Assembly: GCA_951799405.1 (NCBI GenBank)
Contig: OX637345.1
Coordinates: forward strand, 372,001 to 436,000
Direction of reading: 5' to 3'
DNA from: Agapetus fuscipes
Lineage: Eukaryota; Arthropoda; Insecta; Trichoptera; Glossosomatidae
DNA length: 64,000 nucleotides
The notes beneath the pieces are model-generated. The model was not told the origin of the DNA. It saw only the letters and a program-made list of their open reading frames with translations, and searched no databases. Of this stretch, positions 52,901-63,244 are shown piece after piece (the first letter of the stretch is position 1; every line of letters starts with the position of its first letter). The translations under genes and the position numbers were made by a program.

Positions 52901-53178
52901 TCTAATATAATCTAATCTAATCTAATCTAATCTAATCTAATCTAATCTAATTTAATCTAGTCTAATCTAATCTAGGTTGCAAATATGTGTAACATTAAAA
53001 TGTTACACATCAGACACGTATAAGCATGTGGACTTACAATAAAAAAACCCGAATCTCAAATGAACACACACCCTGCAACTCATGCCGATCTTCCCTGAAA
53101 CAGGGGTGACATTGGCAAAGTGAACCATTTTCTACAGCATGGGTGGTCAGCCTCATACCAACCTATAAGTCAAGGAAC
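52888..53178 (-). mobile_element. Family A repeat with long (TAATC)n tail
   Basis: The tail is the longest in the window, about 80 bp of TAATC units at 52888-52975. The body has an internal deletion. Confidence 0.8.
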
Positions 53179-53239
53179 ATACATAACAAATTACATTTTT
53201 TTAAATCATATACTTTTGCAATAATAATTTGCTGATTTA

Positions 53240-53300
53240 TTTAGTGAGCGCTGTTTTTGTGTGAATCACGACTCAAGGACTCTCTGAGAGCTTGGTCTGC
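53240..53300 (-). mobile_element. SINE family C fragment
   Basis: AGTGAGCGCTGTTTTTGTGT, GAATCACGACTCAAGGACTC, GAGAGCTTGGTC. Confidence 0.6.
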
Positions 53301-53564
53301 AAGGCTTTGTTTAAATTTGAATATTTTGTTGCTAATTTGAATGGTTACTAACAAAGTGCCAGACAGTACAGCAGTTGTTTTCTCCTTATGGTTACATCGT
53401 CCACATGTCACACAGGGCTTCTGAAGCCATGGACTTAGGACAGTGTCAAACCGACTCATTGGACAATGTGTAATGGACTGTATATCTTTTTTTTTAATGA
53501 CACGTGTTTGGCGACATGAAACCCCAATAGGACGTTGAAAACTTTTTGCGAAAAAAACGTAACT
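53301..53564. other. Unassigned spacer
   Basis: Nothing recognised. Confidence 0.4.
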
Positions 53565-53735
53565 AAACTGTATCTATAGCGAATTTACTTACCGCTTTGT
53601 CCGTGAAAGGTCAACTTATTTATTTTAACAAGTAAGGAAGTAAAAGGGCTGGACATACGTGCACGGATTATCTAGTAGGTTCTAACTTGTTTGTGAATGC
53701 TGAAAAAACCTTATCGGTACTTTGATTTTGGGTTT
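53565..53735 (-). mobile_element. SINE family B, decayed
   Basis: Weak reverse match: AACTAAACTGTATCTATAGC, GTCCGTGAAAGGTC, TATTTATTTTAACAAGTAAG, AATGCTGAAAAAACC. Confidence 0.45.
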
Positions 53736-53999
53736 AAAATAAATACAGAAATTGGAAGATAAACCAAGACACCACGAATCAAAAGGAAGTACGGCCAAAG
53801 ATTGTTATTTTCTGCAATGGTAAGAAAAGGCCGTAAATTTAACATTTTGATGATGGAAATCAAACTCGATTCGACATAGAACCTTTCTTAGCAACATCCT
53901 TGAAGGAAAACTTTGTAGAAAACAAACAAATGGTCACCCAAGAACCTTACTTTCAGGATTTAGAGCAGCTCATGGATGTCTCCTCCTATTTGCAGCTCA
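53736..53999. other. Unassigned spacer before the 60 bp array
   Basis: Nothing recognised. Confidence 0.4.
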
Positions 54000-55630
54000 A
54001 GAAGATGGCAACCAACATACAACAGAGACAGATGCCTGGCACTAGATGATGGCACCAGAAGATGGCAACTTACAGAGACAGATAGCTGGCACAACAAGGT
54101 GCTGCCTTTTCAAGAGGATGTCAAGTAACAGAGACAGATGGCTGGCACAACAAGGTAGGTACTGCCTTTACAAGACGATGGCAACCAACAGAGACAGATG
54201 GCTGGCACAACAAGGTAGATACTGCCTTTACAAGACGATGGCAACCAACAGAGACAGATGGCTGGCACAACAAGGTAGGTACTGCCTTTACAAGACGATG
54301 GCAACCAACAGAGACAGATGGCTGGCACAACAAGGTAGGTACTGCCTTTACAAGACGATGGCAACCAACAGAGACAGATGGCTGGCACAACAAGGTAGGT
54401 ACTGCCTTTACAAGACGATGGCAACCAACAGAGACAGATGGCTGGCACAACAAGGTAGGTACTGCCTTTACAAGACGATGGCAACCAACAGAGACAGATG
54501 GCTGGCACAACAAGGTAGGTACTGCCTTTACAAGACGATGGCAACCAACAGAGACAGATGGCTGGCACAACAAGGTAGGTACTGCCTTTACAAGACGATG
54601 GCAACCAACAGAGACAGATGGCTGGCACAACAAGGTAGGTACTGCCTTTACAAGACGATGGCAACCAACAGAGACAGATGGCTGGCACAACAAGGTAGGT
54701 ACTGCCTTTACAAGACGATGGCAACCAACAGAGACAGATGGCTGGCACAACAAGGTAGGTACTGCCTTTACAAGACGATGGCAACCAACAGAGACAGATG
54801 GCTGGCACACCAAGGTAGGTACTGCCTTTACAAGACGATGGCAACCAACAGAGACAGATGGCTGGCACAACAAGGTAGATACTGCCTTTACAAGACGATG
54901 GCAACCAACAGAGACAGATGGCTGGCACAACAAGGTAGGTACTGCCTTTACAAGACGATGGCAACCAACAGAGACAGATGGCTGGCACAACAAGGTAGGT
55001 ACTGCCTTTACAAGACGATGGCAACCAACAGAGACAGATGGCTGGCACAACAAGGTAGGTACTGCCTTTACAAGACGATGGCAACCAACAGAGACAGATG
55101 GCTGGCACAACAAGGTAGGTACTGCCTTTACAAGACGATGGCAACCAACAGAGACAGATGGCTGGCACAACAAGGTAGGTACTGCCTTTACAAGACGATG
55201 GCAACCAACAGAGACAGATGGCTGGCACAACAAGGTAGGTACTGCCTTTACAAGACGATGGCAACCAACAGAGACAGATGGCTGGCACAACAAGGTAGGT
55301 ACTGCCTTTACAAGACGATGGCAACCAACAGAGACAGATGGCTGGCACAACAAGGTAGGTACTGCCTTTACAAGACGATGGCAACCAACAGAGACAGATG
55401 GCTGGCACAACAAGGTAGGTACTGCCTTTACAAGACGATGGCAACCAACAGAGACAGATGGCTGGCACAACAAGGCACTGCCTTTACAAGAGGATGGCAA
55501 CCAACAGAGACAGATGGCTGGCACAACAAGGCACTGCCTTTACAAGAGGATGGCAACCAACAGAGACAGATGGCTGGCACAACAAGGCACTGCCTTTACA
55601 AGAGGATGGCAATCAACAGAGACAGCTGAT
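54000..55630. repeat. 60 bp minisatellite, about 22 units, with 56 bp edges
   Basis: The central 54121-55440 is in exact 60 bp register with very few substitutions (for example at about 54216, 54810 and 54876). The last three units (55441-55610) are 56 bp and lack the extra GGTA, so 56 bp is likely ancestral. One frame of a unit reads MATNRDRWLAQQG, like the last residues of some LINE ORF2s. The 527-residue plus frame and the 452- and 467-residue minus frames exist only because 60 is divisible by three. Confidence 0.95.
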
Positions 55631-56461
55631 GGGGACACGACAAATATATACCAAGTACATTTTTATTTCAAATTACGGGCGTTAACCCACGATCAATCAT
55701 CAATCAAGAAATACAAAAAAAAAATAAGTACTCAAGTATACATACAAAATATAATATACTATTATATTAACCTAAGTTTTGATTTGTTTACAAATACCCT
55801 CGAATGTGGGGATCACCTTTTTAAAATGGGATCGGAAACACCTTTAGCGAACTGGCAGCACATTGCGACTAGAGGAAGTGCAAACAACCTGGACGCTGCA
55901 GCTTTTCGGCGTATTGTTCGCGGTCCATTGTGATGTGCCAATCTGTGCCACGAGTAGCAAACAAGACGTTCATATTCAACATAGAAATGTGTGGAATCTA
56001 GGATATCGCCTCTACTGAACGTTTTAGTTTTGATAGCAAGTATTGAACGTAAATTTAATACTTGAGATCATTGATATATGAATGTAAGTGGATCCGAAAT
56101 TGGCTAACGATGTAGAAGCATGGTATGAGACACTGATGAACTGTCAGCTAGACCTGTCAAATGAACAAGTTTAGTTTCAGGAATAAAATACTTTAAAATC
56201 ATGTTCTTACCTGGGAAATCTAACGTTTTCTTGCTTATTTCATCGTGTGTTTTGATACCCAATAAATACACATGCTATTCTGTCTTAAAATAATGCATTT
56301 TTCCTTTAAAATTGACGAATTTACGAAATCAATTAAAATGCACAGAGATAACGATTTGTACTGCCAACATTGCGGAGCAATTTTCTAGCTTCTCGCACTT
56401 TTGCCTATTTCAATATAAGTCATACTGAGAGCATCTTTGTTCTCTTTCTAACTAATGAACA
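55631..56461. other. Unassigned sequence
   Basis: No supported gene or repeat. Confidence 0.4.
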
Positions 56462-56785
56462 TTTCTTCATTAGAAAGAGGTGGGTTGAAACAGACATATT
56501 ATGCGCTCGGCTGAGACTGAAGCCAAATCAAGGATTGAAGAACCTATAAGAAGAGTTAACACAATGTTTGGAGAGCGTGCATTTGCAGTTGCTGGCCCTC
56601 TGGCCTGGAACCACCTGCCACATCATGTGAGAGAGCTAGAGGACCATGGAAAGTTCCGGAATGCACTGCAGACAAGCAAATTTCTGGCATCGTTTGCACC
56701 AGCGCCCTTGGAGTGACTACATCACGAAACGGCGCTATAAAGAAATCATCAACTCATCATCATCATCATCATCATTATCATTGCT
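56462..56785 (+). pseudogene. CR1/L2-like LINE C-terminal fragment
   Basis: An open frame (56501-56716) with MFGERAFAVAGPLAWNHLPH and FRNALQTSKFLASFAPAPLE-stop, followed by CGGCGCTATAAAG and a (CAT)n tail. It is 5'-truncated but the frame is intact, suggesting a fairly young copy. The copy at 30050 is its decayed relative. Confidence 0.75.
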
Positions 56786-57209
56786 TTTATTTATGTTAAA
56801 ATAGTGTCTTGCCCACTTATCTTATACATGCATCAATGCTTGTAGTATTGGATTTTGGTGGAAGCACGTATGAGGATATCCAATACTTTAGTTGAGTTTT
56901 ATTTGGGATAAAAGCAGGTGAACATACCGATATAGTAGCTGATACAGATTGCAGTTTAAACAAACCTTTTTGTGTGGATAGAGTAGCATTTATAATGTAG
57001 AACACACATTTGTGGAGAGAGAAACATATTGAGACATGGACGGGTGGATACTTACTAACCCAATGCCTCGAGAAAAGAATCACTGATTTTGACATGTTCT
57101 AAGACCGTCAGATGCTAAAAACTCCTGAGTGGATCGAGTCATAAATTGGCGAGGTTGTTTCTCGTATGAATACCACAGCTGAACTCTTGATGTATATCTA
57201 AATTCCTTC
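56786..57209. other. Unassigned sequence
   Basis: No feature recognised. Confidence 0.4.
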
Positions 57210-57600
57210 GTCTTTCTCAGTCCTTTCTTGATTGGTCCCGGACCATTGGACCAGTCAGTTCTTGACTGGTCGCGGTATGTTTAGGGCCAGGCTCTTCCAG
57301 CTTGGCCTCTCAAGGGGGTCGGGTTGTGAGTGCGGAGCGACGCTGCAGGACGTGCGACACGACCTGTGGGACTACGAAGCCTTGCAGCCTGGTCGTGAGG
57401 CGCTCTTCAACGCTGTCAGACCGGCCATCGGCCCGATCGGATCCGCGGACTTTGTGGCCAGCAAATCCAACTTTGAGGCTTTTTCAAAGTTTTGTGCCAG
57501 TTATGGCGAGAACTCGTCGGTCTAATTAGACCGATATTCTTTCTATTTTTCTGTATTCTTTTCCGCCTCTAGGTGGTTGGCCGTTTAGTCAGGAGAGCGC
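57210..57600 (+). pseudogene. R1-like LINE C-terminal remnant
   Basis: The translation has SQFLTGRGMFRARLFQLGL, then GCECGATLQDVRHDLWDYEA. The C-x-C then H spacing is that of the C-terminal zinc knuckle of R1-type LINEs, but the last cysteine is missing (WDYEA). About 97 residues remain. Confidence 0.65.
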
Positions 57601-57904
57601 CTCCCAAACAGTCTCAGTAGTAGCATCTCGAATTCTAAGCCTTAAGTCATATGTTAAGACGCTCAGAATCACTTTGCATTTTTGTTTGTAAATTTAAAAT
57701 CCTCGAGCCCTAAACCCTCACGGCTATAATATTTCAGTGATTTCTGAGCCTCCTTTGCTTTGTGTAAACACTTGGGAAAGTGTAGCTTCACGGGAGGGCC
57801 TTCTGCCACTCGCATCTCACATAACTTTTGCATGCGAGTCCTGTGACACATCCCCAGATGGGATGGATATACAGGGCGTGGGTCAGTGGAGGGGAGACTG
57901 ACCC
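57601..57904. other. Unassigned sequence
   Basis: No feature recognised. Confidence 0.4.
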
Positions 57905-58290
57905 TGAGAGAAGGTGTTGAAAAAAAAAGTCCACTCTTGAACCTATTCCAATCTCCTCCACGCCTTTCTATCTGCTGCTGTGTTCTGCCATCTCAGGCTC
58001 ACAGTTCCCTTGATGTCGTCCAGCCACCTCGGTTGGGATCTCCATCATCTCCCCACTCCCCGCTTGGACATTCTGGGTCGCCACTGGACGATCCTTTTCG
58101 GCCACCTGTCATGGTCCTGCCTTGCGACGTGACCAGCTCAGCGCCACTTTAAGCAGGCCACTCGCTGTTTGACATCAGTGACACTAGTGCGTCTACGGAT
58201 CTCATAGTTTGGACTACTGAGTGAACCCTTTTGTTTCCAAGCCATAGGTGGATGCTGGAAGCACACATGGCTCGTAGACTCTGCGTTGCA
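57905..58290 (-). pseudogene. RTE-like LINE ORF2 C-terminal remnant
   Basis: The reverse strand includes AGHVARQDHDRWPKRIVQW, then RPRMSKRGVGR and RWLDDIKGTV with TAADRKAWRRLEQ. These match the C-terminal blocks seen at 20985-21752. Frames are disturbed. Confidence 0.7.
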
Positions 58291-58499
58291 GGTTAACAGG
58301 CAATTTAATTAAAGGATCTTGTAAAAAATATAAATAATTCTTACCCATTACTTCGCCCATGTTTTCTTAACGATGGAAGAACTTACCTGAAAAGAAAAGA
58401 AACAGTTTGTTAGATGAAATAAATTTGTTTGTAAAATTATGATTATTTATTTTACAATATTTTAATAACAAGTGTTTTTTTGGGTAATTATTTATAAAT
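58291..58499. other. Unassigned spacer
   Basis: Nothing recognised. Confidence 0.4.
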
Positions 58500-58570
58500 A
58501 ATACATTTAAAACTGTTAATGGACAGGCAAAAATAGTTTGGTGAATTAAATTTCTCTCCACAATTTTTAA
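58500..58570 (+). mobile_element. SINE family D 3' fragment
   Basis: GGACAGGCAAAAATAGTTTG and GGTGAATTAAATTTCTCTCC. Confidence 0.5.
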
Positions 58571-59094
58571 AATTAAAATTAAAAGGAAACAATAGTGCCG
58601 GATATGAAAGATTTGAAAGATGTATTTAAGGATAGAAAGTTAAGGCATCTCTGCAAAGGCTCTGGCCACCCTTAACGGAAATTACGCAATAAAATCTGGA
58701 TTATATATTTGTTTAAAAGTACCAGGATATGTGTTTTTTTACATTCTATGACATAAGTAAATTAAATAAACTTCTTTGTTGGTGCAAGCACGTTCCAAAG
58801 ATTAAATCATTCTCAAATCCAATTTTATTTCTAAAGGGTCTCAAAACCTACCCCCTAGGACCTTCCAACCTTAATTACACACTATTATCATTTACCCTAC
58901 AAAGGCGAGACCTTAAAAAACTCTGTGACATGTATGACCCTATTATGCAAGTACTTTTAAGTGCCTAAGTAAAAAATTCAAGCCCACTTATTCTAGTGCT
59001 CATTCCACATTCAACACTTTTGCGTGATAACATTCAAGATAACAAACTTGATGGGCCAAAATTTTTAATTCAAAACACATGCATGACGACATTG
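58571..59094. other. Unassigned; small LINE ORF2 tail at start
   Basis: Positions 58590-58675 resemble the ORF2 tail of 17450 (GATATGAAAGATTTGAAAGA, GGCTCTGGCCACCC). The rest is not recognised. Confidence 0.4.
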
Positions 59095-59492
59095 ATCAAT
59101 ATAAAAGATAAAAGGTTGATCTGTGATGTTGGCGGCTAGGTTTGTTAAAGTGAAATTGGTTTTATGATTTAGTTTTTTTTTATGTCCATGTATATATTGT
59201 TATTTATTGATTTCAAAAATGTAATTTGTCATGCATGTTCCTTGACTTATAGGTTGGTATGCGGCTGACCACCCATACTGTGAAAAAATGGTTCACTTTG
59301 TCAATGTCACCCCTGTCTCAGGGAAGGACGGCAAGAGTTGCAGGGCTTATGTTCATTTGAGATGGGTTCTTATAATGTAGGTCCACATGCGGCATGTGTT
59401 AGCGTGAAATTATACATGTCTGCTTGTGGGAATGCACTTAATATAAATCGTAAATGATATATATCCTTGCAGCTTAGATTAGATTAGATTAA
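59095..59492 (+). mobile_element. LINE 3' end: UTR plus family A
   Basis: GGTTGATCTGTGATGTTGGC (ORF2 end, compare 17518), a UTR with ATGTCCATGTATATATTG (compare 20055), then family A 59238-59492 with a TTAGA tail. Confidence 0.75.
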
Positions 59493-59705
59493 GATGGTGT
59501 TTCTTCCCATAGTAACAAACGTACCATGAACACACAAGATTAGGTAAACAACAAAAATGTGAGACATAAGATATTAACGGCATACGTCAAAAAGAGACAT
59601 AAACATGGCGGTTGCCTGGAAACTGATTATAACAAGACCTCGTTTGTATGAAGATGACGCCCAGGGTGCACTCTTTGTAAGTAAATTTTCTTCAAACAAC
59701 CGACT

Positions 59706-59835
59706 CTTCTTCTTATTTGGTGACACTTTTATCGAAGCTCGGCAATCATGATGGCTATTTTGACCTTGGATGCTGCGGCCCGAAACAGGGGCTTCGTGCT
59801 TTCGTTAAACATTTTCACAGGTTTTTCAGCCACGA
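59706..59835 (-). mobile_element. LINE 3' end fragment with GAA tail (family E)
   Basis: Reverse copy: TTCTTCTT at the left, then GCAATCATGATGGCTATTTT and GCTGCGGCCCGAAACAGG. Confidence 0.6.
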
Positions 59836-59837
59836 TG

Positions 59838-60047
59838 TAAAAATGGTTCACTTTGCCAATGTCACCCCCTATTTCAGGGAAGGACGGCAAGAGTTGCAGG
59901 GTGCATGTTCATTTCAGATTTGGTTTTTATGTTGTAGGTTCGCATGCGGCATGTGTTAGCGCGAAATTATACATGTCTGCTTGTGGGAATGCATTTTATA
60001 TAAATCTTTAATGATATTTATCTTTGCAACTTAGATTAGATTAGATG
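59838..60047 (+). mobile_element. Family A repeat, 5'-truncated
   Basis: Forward copy beginning at TAAAAATGGTTCACTTTGCC and ending in TTAGATTAGATTAGATG. Confidence 0.75.
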
Positions 60048-60149
60048 TCCTTTACCGTCCCTGAGCTACATTTTTTGCATAGGAAATTTTTGACTTTTTT
60101 TGTATAGTAATTAAATAACACACAGTTTTAATTCACTTTTATTTTATTT

Positions 60150-60205
60150 AAATTATGTCTAACGTTTTCGCCTAAAAAGGCATCCTCAGGACAATGACAA
60201 TCAAA
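60150..60205 (-). ncRNA. Hammerhead ribozyme, minus strand
   Basis: CUGAGGA (60189-60183), stem II GCCU/AGGC with a U loop, GAAA (60169-60166), stem III AACGUU (60166-60161), cleavage triplet UUA ending at 60160, and stem I UGUC/GACA. The core is complete. Confidence 0.7.
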
Positions 60206-60211
60206 AATTAA

Positions 60212-60265
60212 AATTCTCTTCTCCTGAGGATGCCTTTTTAGGCGAAAACGTTAGACATAATTTAA
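60212..60265 (+). ncRNA. Hammerhead ribozyme, plus strand, weak stem I
   Basis: CUGAGGA is at 60224-60230, stem II GCCU/AGGC, GAAA at 60244-60247, stem III AACGUU at 60246-60251. Stem I has a C-C mismatch at the third pair, so it is weaker than the minus-strand copy. Confidence 0.55.
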
Positions 60266-60689
60266 ACAAAATAAAAGTGAATTAAAACTGTGTGTTATTT
60301 AATTAATATACAATGGACTTTCACTGTGTTAACCACCGAACCCTGAAAAATATATTTATTTTTTGTATAGATTTCTTTGTAAGGTTTTGTTCTTTTTTAT
60401 ATTTAAATGTAATTTATTATTCATATTCCTTGACTTATAGGTTGGTATGAGGCTGACCACCCATACTGTAAAAAATGGTTCACTTTGCCAATGTCACCCC
60501 TGTTTCAGGGAAGGTCGGCAAAAGTTGTGGGGCTTATGTTCATTTGAGGTTTGGATTTTATTTGTAAGTACACATTCAGCATTTGTAAGCGCGAACTACA
60601 CTTGTTGGTTTGTGGGCATACATCTGAGAGCTTTAAATGAATATATCCTTGCAACTTAGATTATAGATTATAGATTATAGATCTTCTCT

Positions 60690-60950
60690 CCTCAATGTTA
60701 CCCTGAATGACAAGATGGAGAAGGCGGTATTTCTCATTTCTGAAAATGTAACCGAAGTAGATCAGCTTTCTCTGTTTTTAATGGTTGGCAGGAGCTCCTT
60801 TGTAGTGCGTATTCGTCGGAGGACTTCTTCATTGGTGACCCGATCACGCCAAGAGATCCGAAGCATTTTTCGGTATTCACACATCTCGAACGCTTCAATA
60901 CCGACTCTGCGACATGCAAAAATGGAGACAAGGATGATTGTCTGTAGGGA
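60690..60950 (-). pseudogene. LINE ORF2 remnant of a common insect type
   Basis: The reverse strand reads AFEMCEYRKMLRISWRDRVT, then NEEVLRRIRTTKELLPTIKN, with a frameshift, then FRNEKYRLLHLVIQGNIEER. This order (EM-YR-MLRISW, VTNEEVLRR, YRLL-LI-QGKIEG) is widespread in insect LINE ORF2 C-terminal regions. Confidence 0.75.
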
Positions 60951-61254
60951 CCTACTAGTATATTCTACTTCATAATATATTTAAAAGTACTCGAAGCTCC
61001 TTTAGGGTCTATTAACGACCTTTATTTTGCAATTTTCGTACCCTTACATTAATCCATTTATTTCCCTCATGTTTACAAGTAGACCATCTTATAATGTCAT
61101 CTTGTAGATTTTAGAGATTGCCGATTTTTTGCACCAGTACCCAAGGTGTACAACTTTATGCTCAGACTCAATCATAGCGTTTGCCAAACAATGTATGGCA
61201 ACTTAGTTAGCGCCTCTGGTGAGTGTTTTTGTTTGCACTGTGACAAAATAGAAC
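60951..61254. other. Unassigned sequence
   Basis: Nothing recognised. Confidence 0.4.
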
Positions 61255-61420
61255 GGCACAGTGACAAAACGACGCATGACAGGACGACACCGAAAATACA
61301 TCACCATGACAAAACAACAAAAGGAAAAAACATCCCGTAACAAAACATCACATACTTAAAACAGATCATACCATAAACGGCACATGAAAAAACATCACAT
61401 GACAAAACATCACAAACAAC
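61255..61420. repeat. Decayed 15 bp minisatellite
   Basis: Runs of ATGACAAAACATCAC-like units, related to the 40099 array but without the regular CACGTG junctions. Confidence 0.6.
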
Positions 61421-61424
61421 ACAA

Positions 61425-61500
61425 ACATTTATTTTGCTTCCACACGCCATATGCGACTCTTTCGGTAATAGCGCGGAAAAAATTGCTGTTTATGTGCAGA
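61425..61500 (+). mobile_element. SINE family B 3' fragment
   Basis: TTCCACACGCCATATGCGAC and CTCTTTCGGTAATAGCGCGG. Confidence 0.55.
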
Positions 61501-61629
61501 TCAGTTAGGTTTTTTATCTTATAATGATGATAATCGGGGTTTTTTTAAGCTTTACCAAATTACATACATATTATACATGAGCTCCATTTTCTCATGTTTC
61601 TAATTTTCCACTTTTTTGGCAATCCGTTT

Positions 61630-61752
61630 ATGGTGTCTTCTGTTTTGTGATGTTTTGTCATGTGGTGTACTTTCCTGTGATGTTTTGTCATGTAGTGTAC
61701 TGTCATTGTGATGCACTATCGTGTGTTGTTCTGTCATATGTTGTTATGTCAT
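61630..61752. repeat. Decayed 15 bp minisatellite, left part
   Basis: TGATGTTTTGTCATGTGGTG-like units in reverse orientation. The array is interrupted by MITE-like element G and continues at 62015. Confidence 0.6.
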
Positions 61753-61753
61753 A

Positions 61754-62014
61754 TCGCTCCCCCAGTTCTTGTTTATCGTATACGCCAATCTTGTCAAATA
61801 TTACTTTTTCATGCAGTTGTCTTAAGAATCAAATTCTACACAATCTGAGCTAAAAAAACCGTAAAACTCGATAATGTGAGAGTTCTTTTAAATTTTTTTT
61901 TTAATAAATTTCTTGTTTTCATAAGACACATTGGTCCAGTACACATGCAAACATTGCTCATGTAAATTTTTCTCAATGGCGTATACGGTAAACAAGAACT
62001 AAGGCAGCGATATG
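61754..62014. mobile_element. MITE-like element G, copy 2
   Basis: TIRs CGCTCCCCCAGTTCTTGTTT and, reversed at the right, CGCTGCCTTAGTTCTTGTTT. The interior is shared with 33408-33650. Both flanks carry GTTCTGTCATATGTTGTTAT in direct orientation, from the minisatellite it entered. Confidence 0.7.
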
Positions 62015-62090
62015 GTGTTCTGTCATATGTTGTTATGTCATGTGTCTTTATGTCAGTGTGTCGTTTTGTCACTGTGTCGTTGTATCGTGG
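62015..62090. repeat. Decayed 15 bp minisatellite, right part
   Basis: GTTCTGTCATATGTTGTTAT and TGTGTCGTTTTGTCACTG units, continuing the array at 61630-61752. Confidence 0.55.
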
Positions 62091-62622
62091 ATGCAGTTTC
62101 CACACATTTTGATTCAAACTCTATGGTCGAGTGTAAACGTAAGGTTGTATATTTAAGAGACAGACAAAGGCGGTGTTTGTTTGAGATGGATTTTATTAGT
62201 TGCGCATCGCCAGGTCCACTTATTTCTCCTGTAATGGAGGCAATAGTTGTTTTCAATAGAAGTGGGTGACAGATGACAGTGACGTGCACTCCATATGGTA
62301 ACACAGGATGAATTATCCATTCTACTTTGAAAATGAGATGTGAATTTAACAGTCAAATAACAAATGGAAAGGGGAAAAAGTGTGTGGTTCCATTAGGTTG
62401 TTGAAATAGTGAAAGAATGGGATGTACAGAGTGAATGTAAAAGAAGAAAATGAATGAAAAAGGGAGGTGGATATGAATTTAACGAGACTATGAATGATAG
62501 GGTTTGAAATGACTGGGCTATGCATGAGTGCGTTATAAACGAAAATATAAGAGTGAGAGTAAAAAGGAAATTAAAAGTTTGGGTATCTGGACAGAATGTA
62601 CGATGAACGACTGATGAAAAGA

Positions 62623-62998
62623 GTGTACAGAGAGCATGTTAAACAAACGCATGGAAGATGAAGACCGAGGAAAAGAGTGTACAGAGAGCATGTTAAACAA
62701 ACGCATGGAAGATGAAGACCGAGGAAAAGAGTGTACAGAGAGCATGTTAAACAAACGCATGGAAGATGAAGACCGAGGAAAAGAGTGTACAGAGAGCATG
62801 TTAAACAAACGCATGGAAGATGAAGACCGAGGAAAAGAGTGTACAGAGAGCATGTTAAACAAACGCATGGAAGATGAAGACCGAGGAAAAGAGTGTACAG
62901 AGAGCATGTTAAACAAACGCATGGAAGATGAAGACCGAGGAAAAGAGTGTACAGAGAGCATGTTAAACAAACGCATGGAAGATGAAGACCGAGGAAAG
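62623..62998. repeat. 54 bp minisatellite, seven units in LINE ORF2
   Basis: The unit begins GTGTACAGAGAGCATGTTAA and repeats at 62623, 62677, 62731 and so on. In the LINE frame one unit encodes 18 positions, VYREHVKQTHGR, a stop, and RPRKR. The units appear identical until the last, which joins unique sequence at AAGAATGG. Confidence 0.95.
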
Positions 62999-63225
62999 AA
63001 TGGATTGATCAGATACGCAAGACCGCAAATGACTGAAATCTGCAGAGTGAGAAAAAGAGAAGAGCATGCATGAAGTAAGTTATGAACTAGTCAAAGTGAT
63101 GAAACAAGTATGCAACAACAGAACAAATTGGAGGCAAATCTACGACGGTACTGGCCACGCCTAGCGAAATAGCGGTTGGATAAAATTCAAGTTAAAAAAG
63201 AAGAAAATACAAAACGTGTTTTTCT

Positions 63226-63244
63226 TAACCTAACCTAACCTAAC
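63226..63244. repeat. Short CCTAA telomere-like run
   Basis: AACCTAACCTAACCTAACG within the LINE 3' UTR, so it may be element sequence rather than telomeric. Confidence 0.45.

Larger units (their letters stand above)
60108..60358 (+). mobile_element. Palindromic hammerhead-bearing insertion
   Basis: A palindrome of about 195 bp plus an asymmetric tail of about 52 bp, flanked by the 12 bp direct repeat TTTTTTGTATAG (60096-60107 and 60359-60370). The layout and TSD length equal those of 12641-12884, although the primary sequence differs. Confidence 0.75.
60048..60681 (+). mobile_element. LINE 3' end split by a hammerhead element
   Basis: The UTR (ACATTTTTTGCATAGG, TTTTTGTATAG) is interrupted at 60107 and resumes at 60371 (ATTTCTTTGTAAGGTTTTG), followed by family A 60426-60681 with a (TTATAGA)n tail. 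The uninterrupted counterpart is at 35383-35490, reversed. Confidence 0.75.

Noticed and set aside
54046..55629. 527-residue open frame (and 452- and 467-residue frames on the other strand)
   Set aside because: All three come from the 60 bp tandem repeat, whose length is a multiple of three; no domain or unique sequence is present.
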